This document shows positions 53,779 through 63,884 of a stretch of 64,000 nucleotides of DNA, piece by piece. The first letter of the stretch is position 1; the number at the start of each line of letters is the position of its first letter. The DNA lies in NCBI RefSeq assembly GCF_030409505.1, contig NZ_JAUFPZ010000002.1, positions 1,178,001-1,242,000 on the forward strand. The letters run 5' to 3'. The stretch is from Zunongwangia endophytica. Its GTDB lineage: Bacteria > Bacteroidota > Bacteroidia > Flavobacteriales > Flavobacteriaceae. A program made the position numbers and the translations under genes. Under the pieces are notes generated by a model. That model ran no database searches, was not told where the DNA came from, and was given only the letters and a program-made list of their open reading frames with translations.

Positions 53779-54622
53779 TAAAGGCCAAGCAGAAATCCAG
53801 AGGATCTGCATCCCTCTCAGCCATAACAGCCTATTTTGGTCTTAAACGTGACGCCTACTACAAATACAAAAGTAGAGAGGACAAACGTTTAGAACTAGAA
53901 AATAAGGTTGTTGACATTGTCAAGAAAAGGCGCAGATCACTTCCCAGAGAAGGGGTTAGAAAACTTGCCAGATCACTGAGCAAAGAGTTTACAAATGCCG
54001 ATTTAAAAATATGCAGGGATACCTTATTCAACATTCTTAGAAAACATAATATGCTTACTCTTAGAAAAAAATACAGTTCCAGAACCACCAACTCATTGCA
54101 CAGGTTCTACAAATACAAAAACAATATCAAAGACCTTAAAGTAACAAAAACCAACCAAGTTTGGGTAAGTGATATATAAGGACCATAAAGGGCTTTTGTT
54201 ACCTGACGCTAATTACTGATATGCACAGTCGTAAAATAGTTGGTTATGACATAAGCAATAGCCTAGAACTTAAACGCTGTCAGAGAGCTTTGAACAAAGC
54301 CTTATATCAAGCTAAAGATACTACCAGGCCAATACACCATTCTTACAGAGGTATCCAGTATTGCAGCAATGTATACACACAGATCCTTAAAAGAAATAAC
54401 ATAGGAATCAGTATGACCCAGGAGAACCATTGCTATGAAAACGCGATGGCAGAACGTCTAAATGGCATATTAAAAGACGAATTCTATCTCGATCAGACCT
54501 TTGATAGCCTGCAACATGGAAAAAGAGCTACAAAAAATGTAATTACTTTGTATAATGAAATAAGATTACATTTATCTTTAGACTATCAAACACCAAATAT
54601 GGTGTATAAATTAACAGCATAA
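53775..54622 (+). pseudogene. IS3-family transposase OrfB, element B copy 2, broken
   Basis: Homologous to 46971-47825, but around 54172 about ten bases of the WVSDITYI region are missing and the frame hits a stop. The C-terminal part reopens at 54221 (MHSRKIVGYDISNSLELKR) and carries HHSYRGIQYC, where the catalytic Asp is replaced by Tyr. Inactive. Confidence 0.85.
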
Positions 54623-54708
54623 ATCAATTTTAATCTGTAGCCATATTTTAGGAGTATAAAATGTCATTTTAAATTTAAGACAAAAGAATTTACAATTTTT
54701 AGTTAAGA

Positions 54709-54738
54709 TTTGAATGAATTAAAAATCTTACTAATTTG
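54709..54738 (+). promoter_or_regulatory. Promoter of the ABM-domain gene
   Basis: TTTG at 54709-54712, 19-bp spacer, TAATTTG at 54732-54738, close to the Bacteroidota consensus. Confidence 0.6.
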
Positions 54739-54781
54739 CCCTAAAAAAACCTTTAATACTTGATAATACAAATTAAATAAA

Positions 54782-55090
54782 ATGAGTGATAACTATTACG
54801 TACTGGTGCGTTTCAACATAGAGACCGAAAAATTTCAAGAATTATATTACCTGATTAAAGAGTTTTTTGAAAAGGAGGTGAATTCTTGTCCTGGATTTAT
54901 ATCTTCTAAAATTTTAACGAATGAAGATAAAACATTGGTCATCAATTATGCCACTTGGGAATCAAAACAAAAGTTTGAAAATTTTGCTCAGAATATTGTT
55001 TCAAAATCTAATATTTCCAAGAAAATTGAGTTTTTCAATCCGATAAGAGAAACTTTTTATGAATTTGAATATTTACCAAAAGTTGATTGA
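54782..55090 (+). CDS. ABM-domain (antibiotic biosynthesis monooxygenase-like) protein
   Basis: 102 aa dimeric ferredoxin fold: YYVLVRFNIETEKFQELYYLIKEFF, then CPGFISSKILTNEDKTLVINYATWESKQKFENF, matching ABM/YgiN-type quinol monooxygenases in size and pattern. It lies just outside the cassette array. Confidence 0.8.
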   Translation: MSDNYYVLVRFNIETEKFQELYYLIKEFFEKEVNSCPGFISSKILTNEDKTLVINYATWESKQKFENFAQNIVSKSNISKKIEFFNPIRETFYEFEYLPKVD

Positions 55091-55206
55091 GTAATATTTA
55101 ACCACATTAATTACTAAATAATTTGCATCGAAAATTCAAAAAATAAAAGGTATATTTTAGGCAAGCTTCCGTTATGCTAATATTAAAAATATACTTCAAA
55201 AATATA

Positions 55207-55557
55207 TTAATTTTTGTAAAATATATGCGTCCAAATAGATCTTGAAAGTCTAAAATTAAATGTGCTTGATATAACCGCAATTATTGCAATTATTGAAAAT
55301 ACAATAAGCGGAGATAAATCTACTAAGTACCAAAATAAAACAAGACTTGCAATCATTTCTGCCGCTCCCAGGGCGTAACTTACAAACATAGCACCAAAAA
55401 AGAAACCAGTTTCTTTTTCAAATTTAAAATTACAATTTTCACAGCGTTTGTTCATTTCTGGCATTTTGAATAGAAATATATTTCCCTTATTAATGAACAT
55501 GTCTCCCTTATTACAATTCGGACATTTACATTTTAAAATACTAAAGAATTTACCCAT
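55207..55557 (-). CDS. DUF983 domain-containing membrane protein
   Basis: 116 aa. Two zinc-ribbon-like CxxC knuckles (CKCPNCNKG and CENCNFKF) followed by two membrane helices (about 50-75 and 80-100). DUF983 proteins are conserved in Bacteroidota and Proteobacteria; function not established. Confidence 0.88.
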   Translation of the reverse strand: MGKFFSILKCKCPNCNKGDMFINKGNIFLFKMPEMNKRCENCNFKFEKETGFFFGAMFVSYALGAAEMIASLVLFWYLVDLSPLIVFSIIAIIAVISSTFNFRLSRSIWTHIFYKN

Positions 55558-55653
55558 AACACTAATAATTTTTATTAAAGCAAAACTATTAGTTTTAGCA
55601 ATATGGGACTTTATATTATTATCACTTATTTTTGTAATATTAGGACATAGGCT

Positions 55654-56562
55654 ATGAAAACTCCAATATTAAATATCAATCAATTTAAAGAAACAATACC
55701 GTTAAGTGATTTTTATATAAATTCATTTTCAGACCATTTACATCTAAATAAAAAATTGATTTCAAGACCTCACAAACACAATTTTTATTTATGTGTTTTA
55801 TTTACAAAAGGTACAGGAATACACGAGATTGATTTTAATTCTTATAAAATAGAACCTGGTAATGCATTCTTTTTAAGTCCTGGTCAAACACATTTTTGGA
55901 AGTTTGATACCCAACCAGAAGGCTTTATTTTTTTTCATTCCCAAGAATTTTATGAGCTACAATTTTTAGAGCATAAGCTTAGCGAATTTCCTTTTTATTA
56001 TTCCTTTCAGAATCCCCCATTTTTAAAGTTATCTGCAAAAAAAATAGAAATTCTAAGCCAGCTTTTTGATGAAATACACACTGAATATTTAGAATTAAAA
56101 TCTTTTAAAAAATTAAAGATTGTTAGTTTAGTAAATTTGATTTATATAGAATTTTCAAAAAATTACACTCATAATATTGAACTTACGAAACTATTTCCTT
56201 CAAGTTATTTAAATATCCTTGAGAAGCTTGTTATTTTAATAAATGAAAATTTTAAAAATGAGAAACTACCAAAATTCTATGCAAATCGTTTGAATATCAC
56301 TACAAAACACCTTAATCGAGTTATAAAAGAAACTACAAATAAAACTACTTCTGAATTGATCTCAGAAAGAATAGTTCTAGAAGCTAAAAGATTAATTGTT
56401 CACTCTAGTGAAAGTCTATCAACTATTTCTTACAATTTAGAATTTTCCGAGTATTCCTATTTTTCTAAATTTTTTAAATTAAAAACAGGTTCAACACCTA
56501 TGAATTTTAGAAAAAGATATAAGGAGGATGAAATAAATACTATTCAAAAAAAACTGAAATAA
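55654..56562 (+). CDS. AraC-family transcriptional regulator
   Basis: 302 aa. N-terminal cupin sensor (RPHKHNFYLCVLFTKGTG, His-x-His), C-terminal HTH pair (YANRLNITTKHLNRVIKETTNKTTSELISERIVLEAKRL and STISYNLEFSEYSYFSKFFKLKTGSTPMNFRK). TATTTTTG at 55627-55634 could be its -7 box. Divergent from the DUF983 gene, so it may regulate it or the ABM gene. Confidence 0.9.
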   Translation: MKTPILNINQFKETIPLSDFYINSFSDHLHLNKKLISRPHKHNFYLCVLFTKGTGIHEIDFNSYKIEPGNAFFLSPGQTHFWKFDTQPEGFIFFHSQEFYELQFLEHKLSEFPFYYSFQNPPFLKLSAKKIEILSQLFDEIHTEYLELKSFKKLKIVSLVNLIYIEFSKNYTHNIELTKLFPSSYLNILEKLVILINENFKNEKLPKFYANRLNITTKHLNRVIKETTNKTTSELISERIVLEAKRLIVHSSESLSTISYNLEFSEYSYFSKFFKLKTGSTPMNFRKRYKEDEINTIQKKLK

Positions 56563-56772
56563 AAGCTAATTTTTTAGTAATGAAATTAGAGAATAGATCG
56601 CTTTTGCAATATTTGAACCAACTCATATAACTGGCTGCTATACTTATTTTTCTTTCATCGTTAATTTTAAGATAGAATAATGCACAATGTCATTTAACAT
56701 TGAAGAGAATGTAAACACTTGAAAATTAAATTTTATTATTATGAGGAAATAGTGCTTTAACATTTAACTTAT
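56563..56772. other. Intergenic, nothing recognised
   Basis: 210 bp between the AraC gene and the mobilization module; no gene or clear repeat seen. Confidence 0.4.
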
Positions 56773-58365
56773 CTAATCAAAAATATCATCCAAATCTTCT
56801 CTGATTAACTGATATTGTCTATGATATAATAATTCTTCTCCTGCAATATTTTTAAAAGTTCTTCGTGCGAATTTTTGCGATTTAAAGCATATAAATTGCG
56901 TATTCCCGTCTGCATATATAACGAATTGACCAGGTTTTAATTTAAAGAAACTACTGGCACGTATTTTTGCAACCTCCCGCTCTCCTCTAGTAATTCGGGT
57001 ATCAAAATCTAACCCATCACTCCTACTCACGCTGGTTGTTTTTTGGAGTACTAATTCAAAAAATCGTTCATAGTATTTTGCGGTATCGGGATCATTGGCT
57101 TTCCCAAAGAACTGGTAAGAAAGGTTACTAAGAATTGATTTCGAACCTTTATCACCATACATCATATCATTTTGAATCTTATCCTGCATGACATAAATCG
57201 TTGCAATATCATAACTTCTAAGGGTAGCGGGAATGCGGTGCATATTGAGCAGACGAATTGTAGGCGCTTCTTCCAACATGATAAACGACGACTCGCGATT
57301 TCGCACACTCATTTGCTTAACCATGGTATGGATGATGGTAGCGATCACGGGAGAAAACGAGGCGTCATATTTCGGATTATTAACGATAGACACTACGGCC
57401 GGATGTTCCGGATTATTCACATCAAGAGGCACCTGATCCCCGGAGAGCACATAAAATATTTTCTCGGAAGTAATTTTCTTAAACGCATTAGCCAGGGTAC
57501 TTTTCACCCCTGCGGTTTGTTTCGCTGAATCTTTTCCTTGAATAAAGGCACTAGCCATGGCTTTAGAGATCGGATTAGCCGATAGAAAATGAATCAAGCT
57601 ATCGGTATCCAACTTTTGATATAAGTTGATCAAATGTGGAAGCGTACAGCAATGCGGATAATCAGTTTTCAATCGCCATATCAATCCCGCAATCAGGCCC
57701 TCCACAGCATCATTAAAAAACTTACTAGTTCCATGACTTCCTGACTCTTTAAGTTCCAGCAGATTTTCCAATAAAACACGGGACACTTCATTGACACTCT
57801 CTTCGTTAGGCAGATAACGCGGGGCTATAGGATTTACCCGGTGTACAATCGTATCAAAGGATATAATATAGAAGGGGATATCACTATCCTTATAGAGTGG
57901 ATAGGCCATTTCTGTTAACTCAAAGTCCTTATAATCATGGATCACACCAGAAAAATTATATTTCCTGAAATGTTCTAAAAAAGGATAAACGACACTTTCT
58001 GTTTTACCAGAACCTGCCGCACCTGTTATTGATACTCCGCGTCGAACATTATCGATATAGAAGTCGCCCGTGGTTGTTTTAAACCGTACCTTATATTTTT
58101 TAGGAGCGCGAGTATCTAGCTCGCCTGAACCAAAGAATACATATAAAACAATATTGATGAGTAATAAAGGGCAGGCATAAAACAATATAATTCTGATGCG
58201 CTGGCTATCCAGGTTAAAATAATATAGGAGTATTCCGATACTTATAATAAGCAATCCAAGATTCATCCAAAAACCTTCGCTATAGAATTTCAGGAAACCA
58301 TAAAAGGAGCCACCAATGATAAGGCAGCTGGCCAGAATGATAAGGGGATGAAATAATTCAATCAT
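56773..58365 (-). CDS. Type IV coupling protein (TraG/MobC-like ATPase)
   Basis: 530 aa. Three or four N-terminal membrane helices (1-90), Walker A GAAGSGKTES (about 115-124), Walker B-like SSFIMLEEAPTIRLL, and the T4CP motif FFGKANDPDTAKYYE. It couples the relaxosome to a mating pore. Located at the end of a mob operon in the order BfmA/BtgA, relaxase, coupling protein. Confidence 0.9.
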   Translation of the reverse strand: MIELFHPLIILASCLIIGGSFYGFLKFYSEGFWMNLGLLIISIGILLYYFNLDSQRIRIILFYACPLLLINIVLYVFFGSGELDTRAPKKYKVRFKTTTGDFYIDNVRRGVSITGAAGSGKTESVVYPFLEHFRKYNFSGVIHDYKDFELTEMAYPLYKDSDIPFYIISFDTIVHRVNPIAPRYLPNEESVNEVSRVLLENLLELKESGSHGTSKFFNDAVEGLIAGLIWRLKTDYPHCCTLPHLINLYQKLDTDSLIHFLSANPISKAMASAFIQGKDSAKQTAGVKSTLANAFKKITSEKIFYVLSGDQVPLDVNNPEHPAVVSIVNNPKYDASFSPVIATIIHTMVKQMSVRNRESSFIMLEEAPTIRLLNMHRIPATLRSYDIATIYVMQDKIQNDMMYGDKGSKSILSNLSYQFFGKANDPDTAKYYERFFELVLQKTTSVSRSDGLDFDTRITRGEREVAKIRASSFFKLKPGQFVIYADGNTQFICFKSQKFARRTFKNIAGEELLYHRQYQLIREDLDDIFD

Positions 58366-58395
58366 GACGATCGTATTTAATTATTGAAAAATGGT

Positions 58396-59429
58396 TTAAT
58401 AGCCAATAGAAGACGACTTGATAGCCACTTTTAATCCCTTGCGCAGGCGATTAAAGGTCTTTACGGCCAGTTGAACTTTATTGGCAGGAATGGCTGGTAC
58501 TTTCAGTCCGGATTGCCGTAGCAATTGAAACGCCAGTTTCTTTTGAGGAGCAGATAATCTGGAGAGCTGCTGAAAATAAGCTTTCGGTTTTTGGTTAAAT
58601 AATTTTCGAGACGCATACGACTCCACAAAATTTCGTTGATACTGAAACTTTTGATCAAAAATCTTTTCAGCAGCGGTAAAAAAGCGATCCCTATCGAATC
58701 CGCGTTTAACCAGTTTACCGTTCATCATCACCTCGGAAGCTTTGTATTTACTTCCCGGGAGAGGCTATAACGGTTAGACGCATCCTTTCTCGAAACGATG
58801 ATATGTACATGCGATTGATCTCCGGGTTTTAGCATTCCCTGAGTAATACGAACGCCATTAACCTTATGTGGTGCCTGTTCTTCTAGTTTAGATATTTGCT
58901 GTTGTAATTGTTGGATACTCCCCTGCTCTTCTCCGCGATTAATCCGTTGCTGCTGACTTTTGAGTTGAATAATCTGATTCGCAAAAGGTTGGTTCTCTTT
59001 AACCTGCCAGTCGGTACCTTTGAAATGACGCTGAGTCTCCAGTTTCGCATAATATTTAATATCATTAGCCTGTACCCCTCGACCATCGATTTCGCGATTA
59101 AAGCATTGCGCATACGTTTTCATAAGCTCCCGTGTATAGTCTTTCAACTGCTCTTTTGAAGTTAATTTTCCCAGTTCCCGTGCACTGGGATTTATGGTAA
59201 TGGAATAAAATCGAGCTTCGCTTGTTTTAAGCTTTGCGGTATTCTGATCGATTTCTGCAGTGACAGTTTCTGGAGAAATACTATCGGACTCGGCATCAAA
59301 GAATAGTTCTTTTTCCTGATCAGGCAATTGTTGGTTTTCTTTCTCCAGGTAATTCACATAGTCGGCACTGGAAGTTGCGAAATGTCCACCTGATTTCTGT
59401 GGGCTTATAGTTACATACATATAGAGCAA
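58396..59429 (-). pseudogene. DUF5712-type mobilization protein (MobB-like relaxase), frameshifted
   Basis: Two overlapping frames on the minus strand: 59429-58728 (233 aa, MYVTISPQKSGGHFATSSADYVNYLEKENQQ, HVHIIVSRKDASNRYSLS) and 58731-58396 (111 aa, NGKLVKRGFDRDRFFTAAEKIFD). If one C is added to the CCC of CTCCCGGG near 58757, the protein reads through as NRYSLSPGSKYKASEVMMNG, the usual family junction, giving about 344 aa. HxH (HVHII) may be part of an HUH-like site. Either a real mutation or a base-call error in a homopolymer. Confidence 0.8.
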
Positions 59430-59465
59430 CGGGTTAAGGGTTATACTTTTTTTCCGAAACTGAAT

Positions 59466-59840
59466 TTATGGCTGCTGCTTTTTTTGAAATTTTCGCTCCA
59501 CAAACTTTGGCGTATCCGAGGGAGAATCCTCCGGAATTTGGTCATTCTCAAAAAGGGTTTGCAGCATTAGTGCGGTAGGCTTCGTTTGGTGTTTTTCGAT
59601 ATTACGAACAATGGCAATGAGCGCACTAATTCTTTTTTTAACCAGGCGTTCCAGCGTTTGCATATGTGGTCCCATTTGTTCTTTGGGAGAAAGTCTGTTA
59701 GTCTCAAAAAATTCCAACATTAATAGAAGGCACATAGATTGAGAGCATCCGAGATGCCTGGCATACTTTCGGAATTTTTTGGCAACAGGAGTTTTAATAC
59801 TGAGATTCGTAAAACGATCCTTTTTAAAATCTTCATCCAT
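59466..59840 (-). CDS. BfmA/BtgA-like mobilization protein
   Basis: 124 aa: FTNLSIKTPVAKKFRKYARHLGCSQSMCLLLMLEFFE is a ribbon-helix-helix-like DNA-binding segment typical of MobA/BtgA accessory proteins that bind oriT. First gene of the mob operon. Confidence 0.85.
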   Translation of the reverse strand: MDEDFKKDRFTNLSIKTPVAKKFRKYARHLGCSQSMCLLLMLEFFETNRLSPKEQMGPHMQTLERLVKKRISALIAIVRNIEKHQTKPTALMLQTLFENDQIPEDSPSDTPKFVERKFQKKQQP

Positions 59841-60237
59841 TTTTTCGTGAAAAATTTACCGAAAACAAAGGGCTGAGTCACTTTTTCATGGAAAAATCTC
59901 CAATTATAGAAAATAAATAAAACTCAAACCTATGATTCCACGGGCGATCAGCAAATAAGAAAGGCCTATAACATCGCGCAGCGTGTTATCCTCTTGCTAT
60001 TCCATTTCCGATCACACCAGGGTTAAAAATTTTAGACATCCATCCCGGTATGTGCTGAAATGCTGTCTATTTAAAGGAAAGTCAAATCACCACTACAAGA
60101 GCTTAATCACTCTGGTAATGTGAGGTTTAATTTAATGATAATTATTAAAAGGAAAAAGTTTTATTGATAAATAGTAATGTTTATTATTATTAAATTACTT
60201 AGGTTTTAGGGGAAAGACCTTTCCTATTTTAACGGCA
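59841..60237. other. Non-coding region upstream of the mob operon, possible oriT
   Basis: About 400 bp with no gene I can support. Position directly upstream of the oriT-binding protein gene makes it the best place for oriT, but I see no defined nic motif. Confidence 0.35.
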
Positions 60238-60270
60238 AAAAAAAAGCCTCATTAGTGAGAGGCTCTTTTT
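60238..60270 (-). terminator. Intrinsic terminator
   Basis: Stem AGCCTC / GAGGCT with A-tract on one side and T-tract on the other; usable on both strands. It follows the small minus-strand ORF ending at 60280. Confidence 0.7.
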
Positions 60271-60279
60271 AAGTTTCAA

Positions 60280-60459
60280 TTATTTCTTTTCAGAAGGTGA
60301 GGAAGAATCTACCCTATAATATTCATATCGTATGATCCAGAGATTGAGAATGAAAGAAAATGTTTTCTCAGTTTCTGGATTTTGCGTTTTTTCAGTTTTT
60401 TCCTTATTCATTTTTTTTCTAGCTGGAATTTCCAATGATTTTTTAACGGTACTTTTCAT
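60280..60459 (-). CDS. Small basic protein of unknown function
   Basis: 59 aa, ATG at 60457-60459: MKSTVKKSLEIPARKKMNKE, rich in Lys and Glu, ending SSPSEKK. Directly followed by a terminator. No family recognised; small ORFs like this are common in mobilization modules. Confidence 0.4.
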   Translation of the reverse strand: MKSTVKKSLEIPARKKMNKEKTEKTQNPETEKTFSFILNLWIIRYEYYRVDSSSPSEKK

Positions 60460-60834
60460 AACATCAAGTTTTAAGTTATTAATTATTTGCCGTTTTGACC
60501 GACATTTTAAAAATTTCGGCTCAAAAGGAAACGGAATAAAAAGTGAGGTACGAACGGCTTTATGCCGTAGTCTTTTGATGGGAATATTTTTAAAATCCGA
60601 ACTTTACGGCGCAATAAGTGATTACAAATACCGGTGCCGGTAGACAGTTTTTAGATTTGAATACGTCCCAGATTGCTTTGAATGCGTTCGATACGCTTTT
60701 AAAGCAAACAACAGGTGTAAATGAAAGTTGAGAGGATTCAATTTTTTTAGCGCCAATATTTGTAAAATGCCGCCTGTATTTCAAGAGGCTGATTTAACTC
60801 AAATCAATACAGGCAGCCCTAATAATTAAGATGA
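60460..60834. other. Intergenic, no gene supported
   Basis: About 375 bp; short overlapping frames on both strands lack family features, and I support none. Confidence 0.4.
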
Positions 60835-61278
60835 TTATATTAATCCCTCATCGGCAAAGCTCATATAACTCCCATCACTGGTTACAATGAGGTGATCCAA
60901 TAATTTAATATCAAGAAAATCACAAGCCTTTTTTATTTTATTGGTTAGGCGCCTATCGGCTTCACTCGCTTGTAATTTTCCTGAGGGATGATTATGGCAA
61001 ACGATGATAGCAGTAGAAAGACTTTTTAAGATCAGTGCAAATAAGATACGCATATCTACTAAAGTTGCGGTTAGCCCTCCGCTAGAAATCTGGCAAATTC
61101 CTTTTACGATATTAGAATTATTCAGTAGCATCACTTTAAAAGATTCCTGCAACTGAATTTCGTTTTTATCCCAGTTTTTATAATAGATATTAGCCGCATC
61201 TTTAGAACAGGAAATTTTTGGACATTTGGAAATGCTTACCCGTTCTTTGTAGCATAGTTTTATTTCGTTAACTTTCAT
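60835..61278 (-). CDS. RadC-type JAB domain protein
   Basis: 147 aa. JAMM signature IVCHNHPSGKLQASEADRRLT (HxH-x10-D) and SFKVMLLNNSNIVKGICQISSGG. Short RadC paralogues of this kind are typical cargo of Bacteroidota conjugative elements; the name DNA repair protein is historical. Confidence 0.9.
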   Translation of the reverse strand: MKVNEIKLCYKERVSISKCPKISCSKDAANIYYKNWDKNEIQLQESFKVMLLNNSNIVKGICQISSGGLTATLVDMRILFALILKSLSTAIIVCHNHPSGKLQASEADRRLTNKIKKACDFLDIKLLDHLIVTSDGSYMSFADEGLI

Positions 61279-61345
61279 AATTATAAATTTTTATAGTTAC
61301 TAATAAGGGGCGTTATTTCTGGTTAGGATTCGCCCCTTTTTTAAT

Positions 61346-61681
61346 TTATTTATTTCCTAGAAGTTGAATCTCATGCACCAGTATTTCGGTGATATACTTG
61401 GTATTTCCTTCTTTATCCTCATAGGATCTGGAAATTAGTTTTCCCTCAATAGCAATTTCTTTTCCCTTAGGCACATAATTTTCGATTAGTTCCGCTTTTC
61501 TATTCCAGGCTACAAGATTGTGCCATTGCGTATCCTTTACTGATTCTCCCTTCTGATTGCGGTAATAATCATTGGTAGCCAGACTAAGGCGTGCTACTTT
61601 TTTACTATTGTCAAGAGTGTTGATTTCGGGAGTATTTCCCACATTTCCGATTAATTGAACTTTATTTTTTAGCGTACTCAT
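61346..61681 (-). CDS. Single-stranded DNA-binding protein (SSB)
   Basis: 111 aa OB fold: MSTLKNKVQLIGNVGNTPEI, VARLSLATNDYYRN, WHNLVAWNRKAELIENYVPKG, IEGKLISRSYEDKEGNTKYI. It lacks the long acidic C-terminal tail of chromosomal SSB, as is common for element-borne copies. 67 bp upstream of the RadC-like gene. Confidence 0.93.
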   Translation of the reverse strand: MSTLKNKVQLIGNVGNTPEINTLDNSKKVARLSLATNDYYRNQKGESVKDTQWHNLVAWNRKAELIENYVPKGKEIAIEGKLISRSYEDKEGNTKYITEILVHEIQLLGNK

Positions 61682-62342
61682 AATTAAAAATTTTATAGAT
61701 TAAACATTGATTACATTCCTTCCACATTTTGTTTAAGAAACCATTTCTAAAGCCTGATTTACTTTTTATATCCGAAGCGTTTTCTTTTTTTGATTTTTTT
61801 CCTGGCTTTCGAGTATGTTGTTTTGAGATGATTTCATAAGTGTTTTATTTTGATTTACTTCCTATAGTGCCGTGAGCTGTTCCTTTTTTTGATGCTGATA
61901 CATTTTCAGCATTTAGAATTAGGGAGCATTTATAAAAAGGAAGCATGACTGGCTTATGCAATGTGGACTAACTTCTAAATGCTGGTATTTTGCATAGTAA
62001 AAAAGGGAGAGAACAGCCACGGCCGGGAAGGAAATAACAACACTGAAATTGAAAAACAACCGGAAGCCAGGGAAATGCAGCAATAAACATCCGATTACTG
62101 ATAGAAGGTCTACGAATTAAAATAAGAACTAGATAACTGAAAGCTGACTACTTCAATTAATAAAGGCACTAAATTTGATCATAGAAAAGTAATGAATACC
62201 TATTGTACCAATAGGGCATGCTGATACAAGTAAGTTAATCTATATTGAAAGCCCTCAGAATTTGTATAAGGGCTCCTAGGATAAGGAGCTACTCGAAATT
62301 GAAGATTATTATTTACATCACAATATTTAATGCACATCAAAA
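61682..62342. other. Intergenic, no gene supported
   Basis: About 660 bp between ssb and the hydrolase; only very short minus-strand frames (23 aa and less). Nothing recognised. Confidence 0.4.
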
Positions 62343-63689
62343 ATGACCACAAGAACTACATCTAATCAAATCACAAAAAACTCTTACACACCTTCCAAAT
62401 TCATCATTTTTCTTCTGCTCACTTTTCTTTTAATGCTGAGCAAAACCTCTTATGGCCAACTCTCTTATATTTTTCAAACAGTGGAAATTGAGGAATATCA
62501 AGGCAAGAAATTTATTTTAAAAGGAAAGATTTATTACGAAAATACAATTGAAAATGGCTCCTATGCAGTATTATCGGCATTTTCAGTTAGTAGCGCAGCC
62601 AAAATGATAAATGCTCCTATATATAATGATGATGCAGGAACATTTTATAAATATGGATCCTGGAGTTCCTATGAACTCACTGGAAAAATAGATAAACATG
62701 CAAAATATTTCGGCGTAGGAATGACCATTTCAGGAACAAATAATTATTACGCAGATGACTTCGAATTGCTTGTAAAAGATGGCAAAAAAGAAATTATTAT
62801 TCCGTTAAAAAATGCTGGTTTTGAAAATGACTCTCTTGGCATCTGGCAACAAAGTCAGATTCCTGAAGAAGGAATCGTTTCTATTTCTTCAGAAAAATCG
62901 TTTAGTGGTTCCCAATCTTTATATTTCGATTATTCTGCAGCATCATCGGCATCAGGTTTTGGTTCTAATGCAAATATCGGGAAGTTTGTAGATATCGACG
63001 ATATTAAGCTTTATTATGAGATTTACGGTAAAGGCGAGCCGCTATTATTACTTCATGGAAATAATAGCTCCATGTCCCGGTTCCAAAACCAACTTGACTA
63101 TTTCAAAGAAAACTATCGTGTGATTGGTTTGGATAGTCGAGGACAGGGTAAATCTACTTCCAGTGATACGCCTTTAACTTATGAACTAATGGCAGAAGAT
63201 GTAAGTAAGTTCATTAAGGAGCTTGGACTGGAAAAGGTAAATATCATCGGTTGGAGTGACGGTGGTAATATTGCTTTAATTTTGGCTATGAATCATCCAG
63301 AACAAGTAAAGACCATGGCGATAATGGGTAGTGTTATCTATAACAACAAGACTTCTGTTCCAGCAAAAATCAATAAGATTCTAAGAACACAAATAGCAGA
63401 AATGGAAAAACAGGGCATCTCTAAAGATGACATGAGTTATAGATTAAAACTCTTATTGCTCAACGAACCTAATATCGACCCTGAATCTTTAAGACAAATT
63501 CAGGCTCCAACTTTAGTAATGGCTGGCCAACACGATATTGTAAAGGAAAAACATAGCCAGTTGATTGCAGAAAAAATACCCCATGCTAATTTAAAAATTT
63601 TCAAAGGTGCAGGACATGAAGCCCCCGAAGAAATCCCAGAAATCTTCAACACCACGGTAAATATTTTTTTTCAAGCAAATAGGAATTAA
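62343..63689 (+). CDS. Secreted alpha/beta hydrolase with N-terminal accessory domain
   Basis: 448 aa. Signal-anchor segment FIIFLLLTFLLMLSKTSYG (about 20-38), a beta-sandwich accessory domain (about 40-215, YYADDFELLVKDG, like domains in Bacteroidota carbohydrate-active or surface enzymes), then an alpha/beta hydrolase: PLLLLHGNNSS oxyanion region, GWSDGG nucleophile elbow (Ser), GQHDIV (Asp) and GAGHEAP (His). Substrate unknown. Confidence 0.85.
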   Translation: MTTRTTSNQITKNSYTPSKFIIFLLLTFLLMLSKTSYGQLSYIFQTVEIEEYQGKKFILKGKIYYENTIENGSYAVLSAFSVSSAAKMINAPIYNDDAGTFYKYGSWSSYELTGKIDKHAKYFGVGMTISGTNNYYADDFELLVKDGKKEIIIPLKNAGFENDSLGIWQQSQIPEEGIVSISSEKSFSGSQSLYFDYSAASSASGFGSNANIGKFVDIDDIKLYYEIYGKGEPLLLLHGNNSSMSRFQNQLDYFKENYRVIGLDSRGQGKSTSSDTPLTYELMAEDVSKFIKELGLEKVNIIGWSDGGNIALILAMNHPEQVKTMAIMGSVIYNNKTSVPAKINKILRTQIAEMEKQGISKDDMSYRLKLLLLNEPNIDPESLRQIQAPTLVMAGQHDIVKEKHSQLIAEKIPHANLKIFKGAGHEAPEEIPEIFNTTVNIFFQANRN

Positions 63690-63884
63690 AAAAATAATGT
63701 AAAGCATCCAAACATCAATGCTAAAAAGATCATAATTCTTCGACGATACCAGCTGGTGTAATAGAAAAAAAGTAGTTGTAAAAAAGAAAAACCATGGTCT
63801 CATGGTCTTTCTTTTTATATTTTATCGATAATCAAGTTGAATAAAAAAAGGAATAAAATAAATTATAATTATTCTATTTCTGTT

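Larger units (their letters stand above)
53368..54660 (+). mobile_element. IS3-family element B, copy 2, degenerate
   Basis: Starts TGACTCGTCCTGAATAAAGG 14 bp after the last R' box. The right end (CTGTAGCCATATTTTAGGAG) has lost the terminal bases. OrfA is intact, OrfB is broken. No attC site follows, so the array ends here. Confidence 0.82.

Noticed and set aside
60332..60784. Overlapping short ORFs in the mob-RadC interval
   Set aside because: No recognisable motif, overlap each other on opposite strands, and one is antisense to a more plausible small minus-strand ORF.
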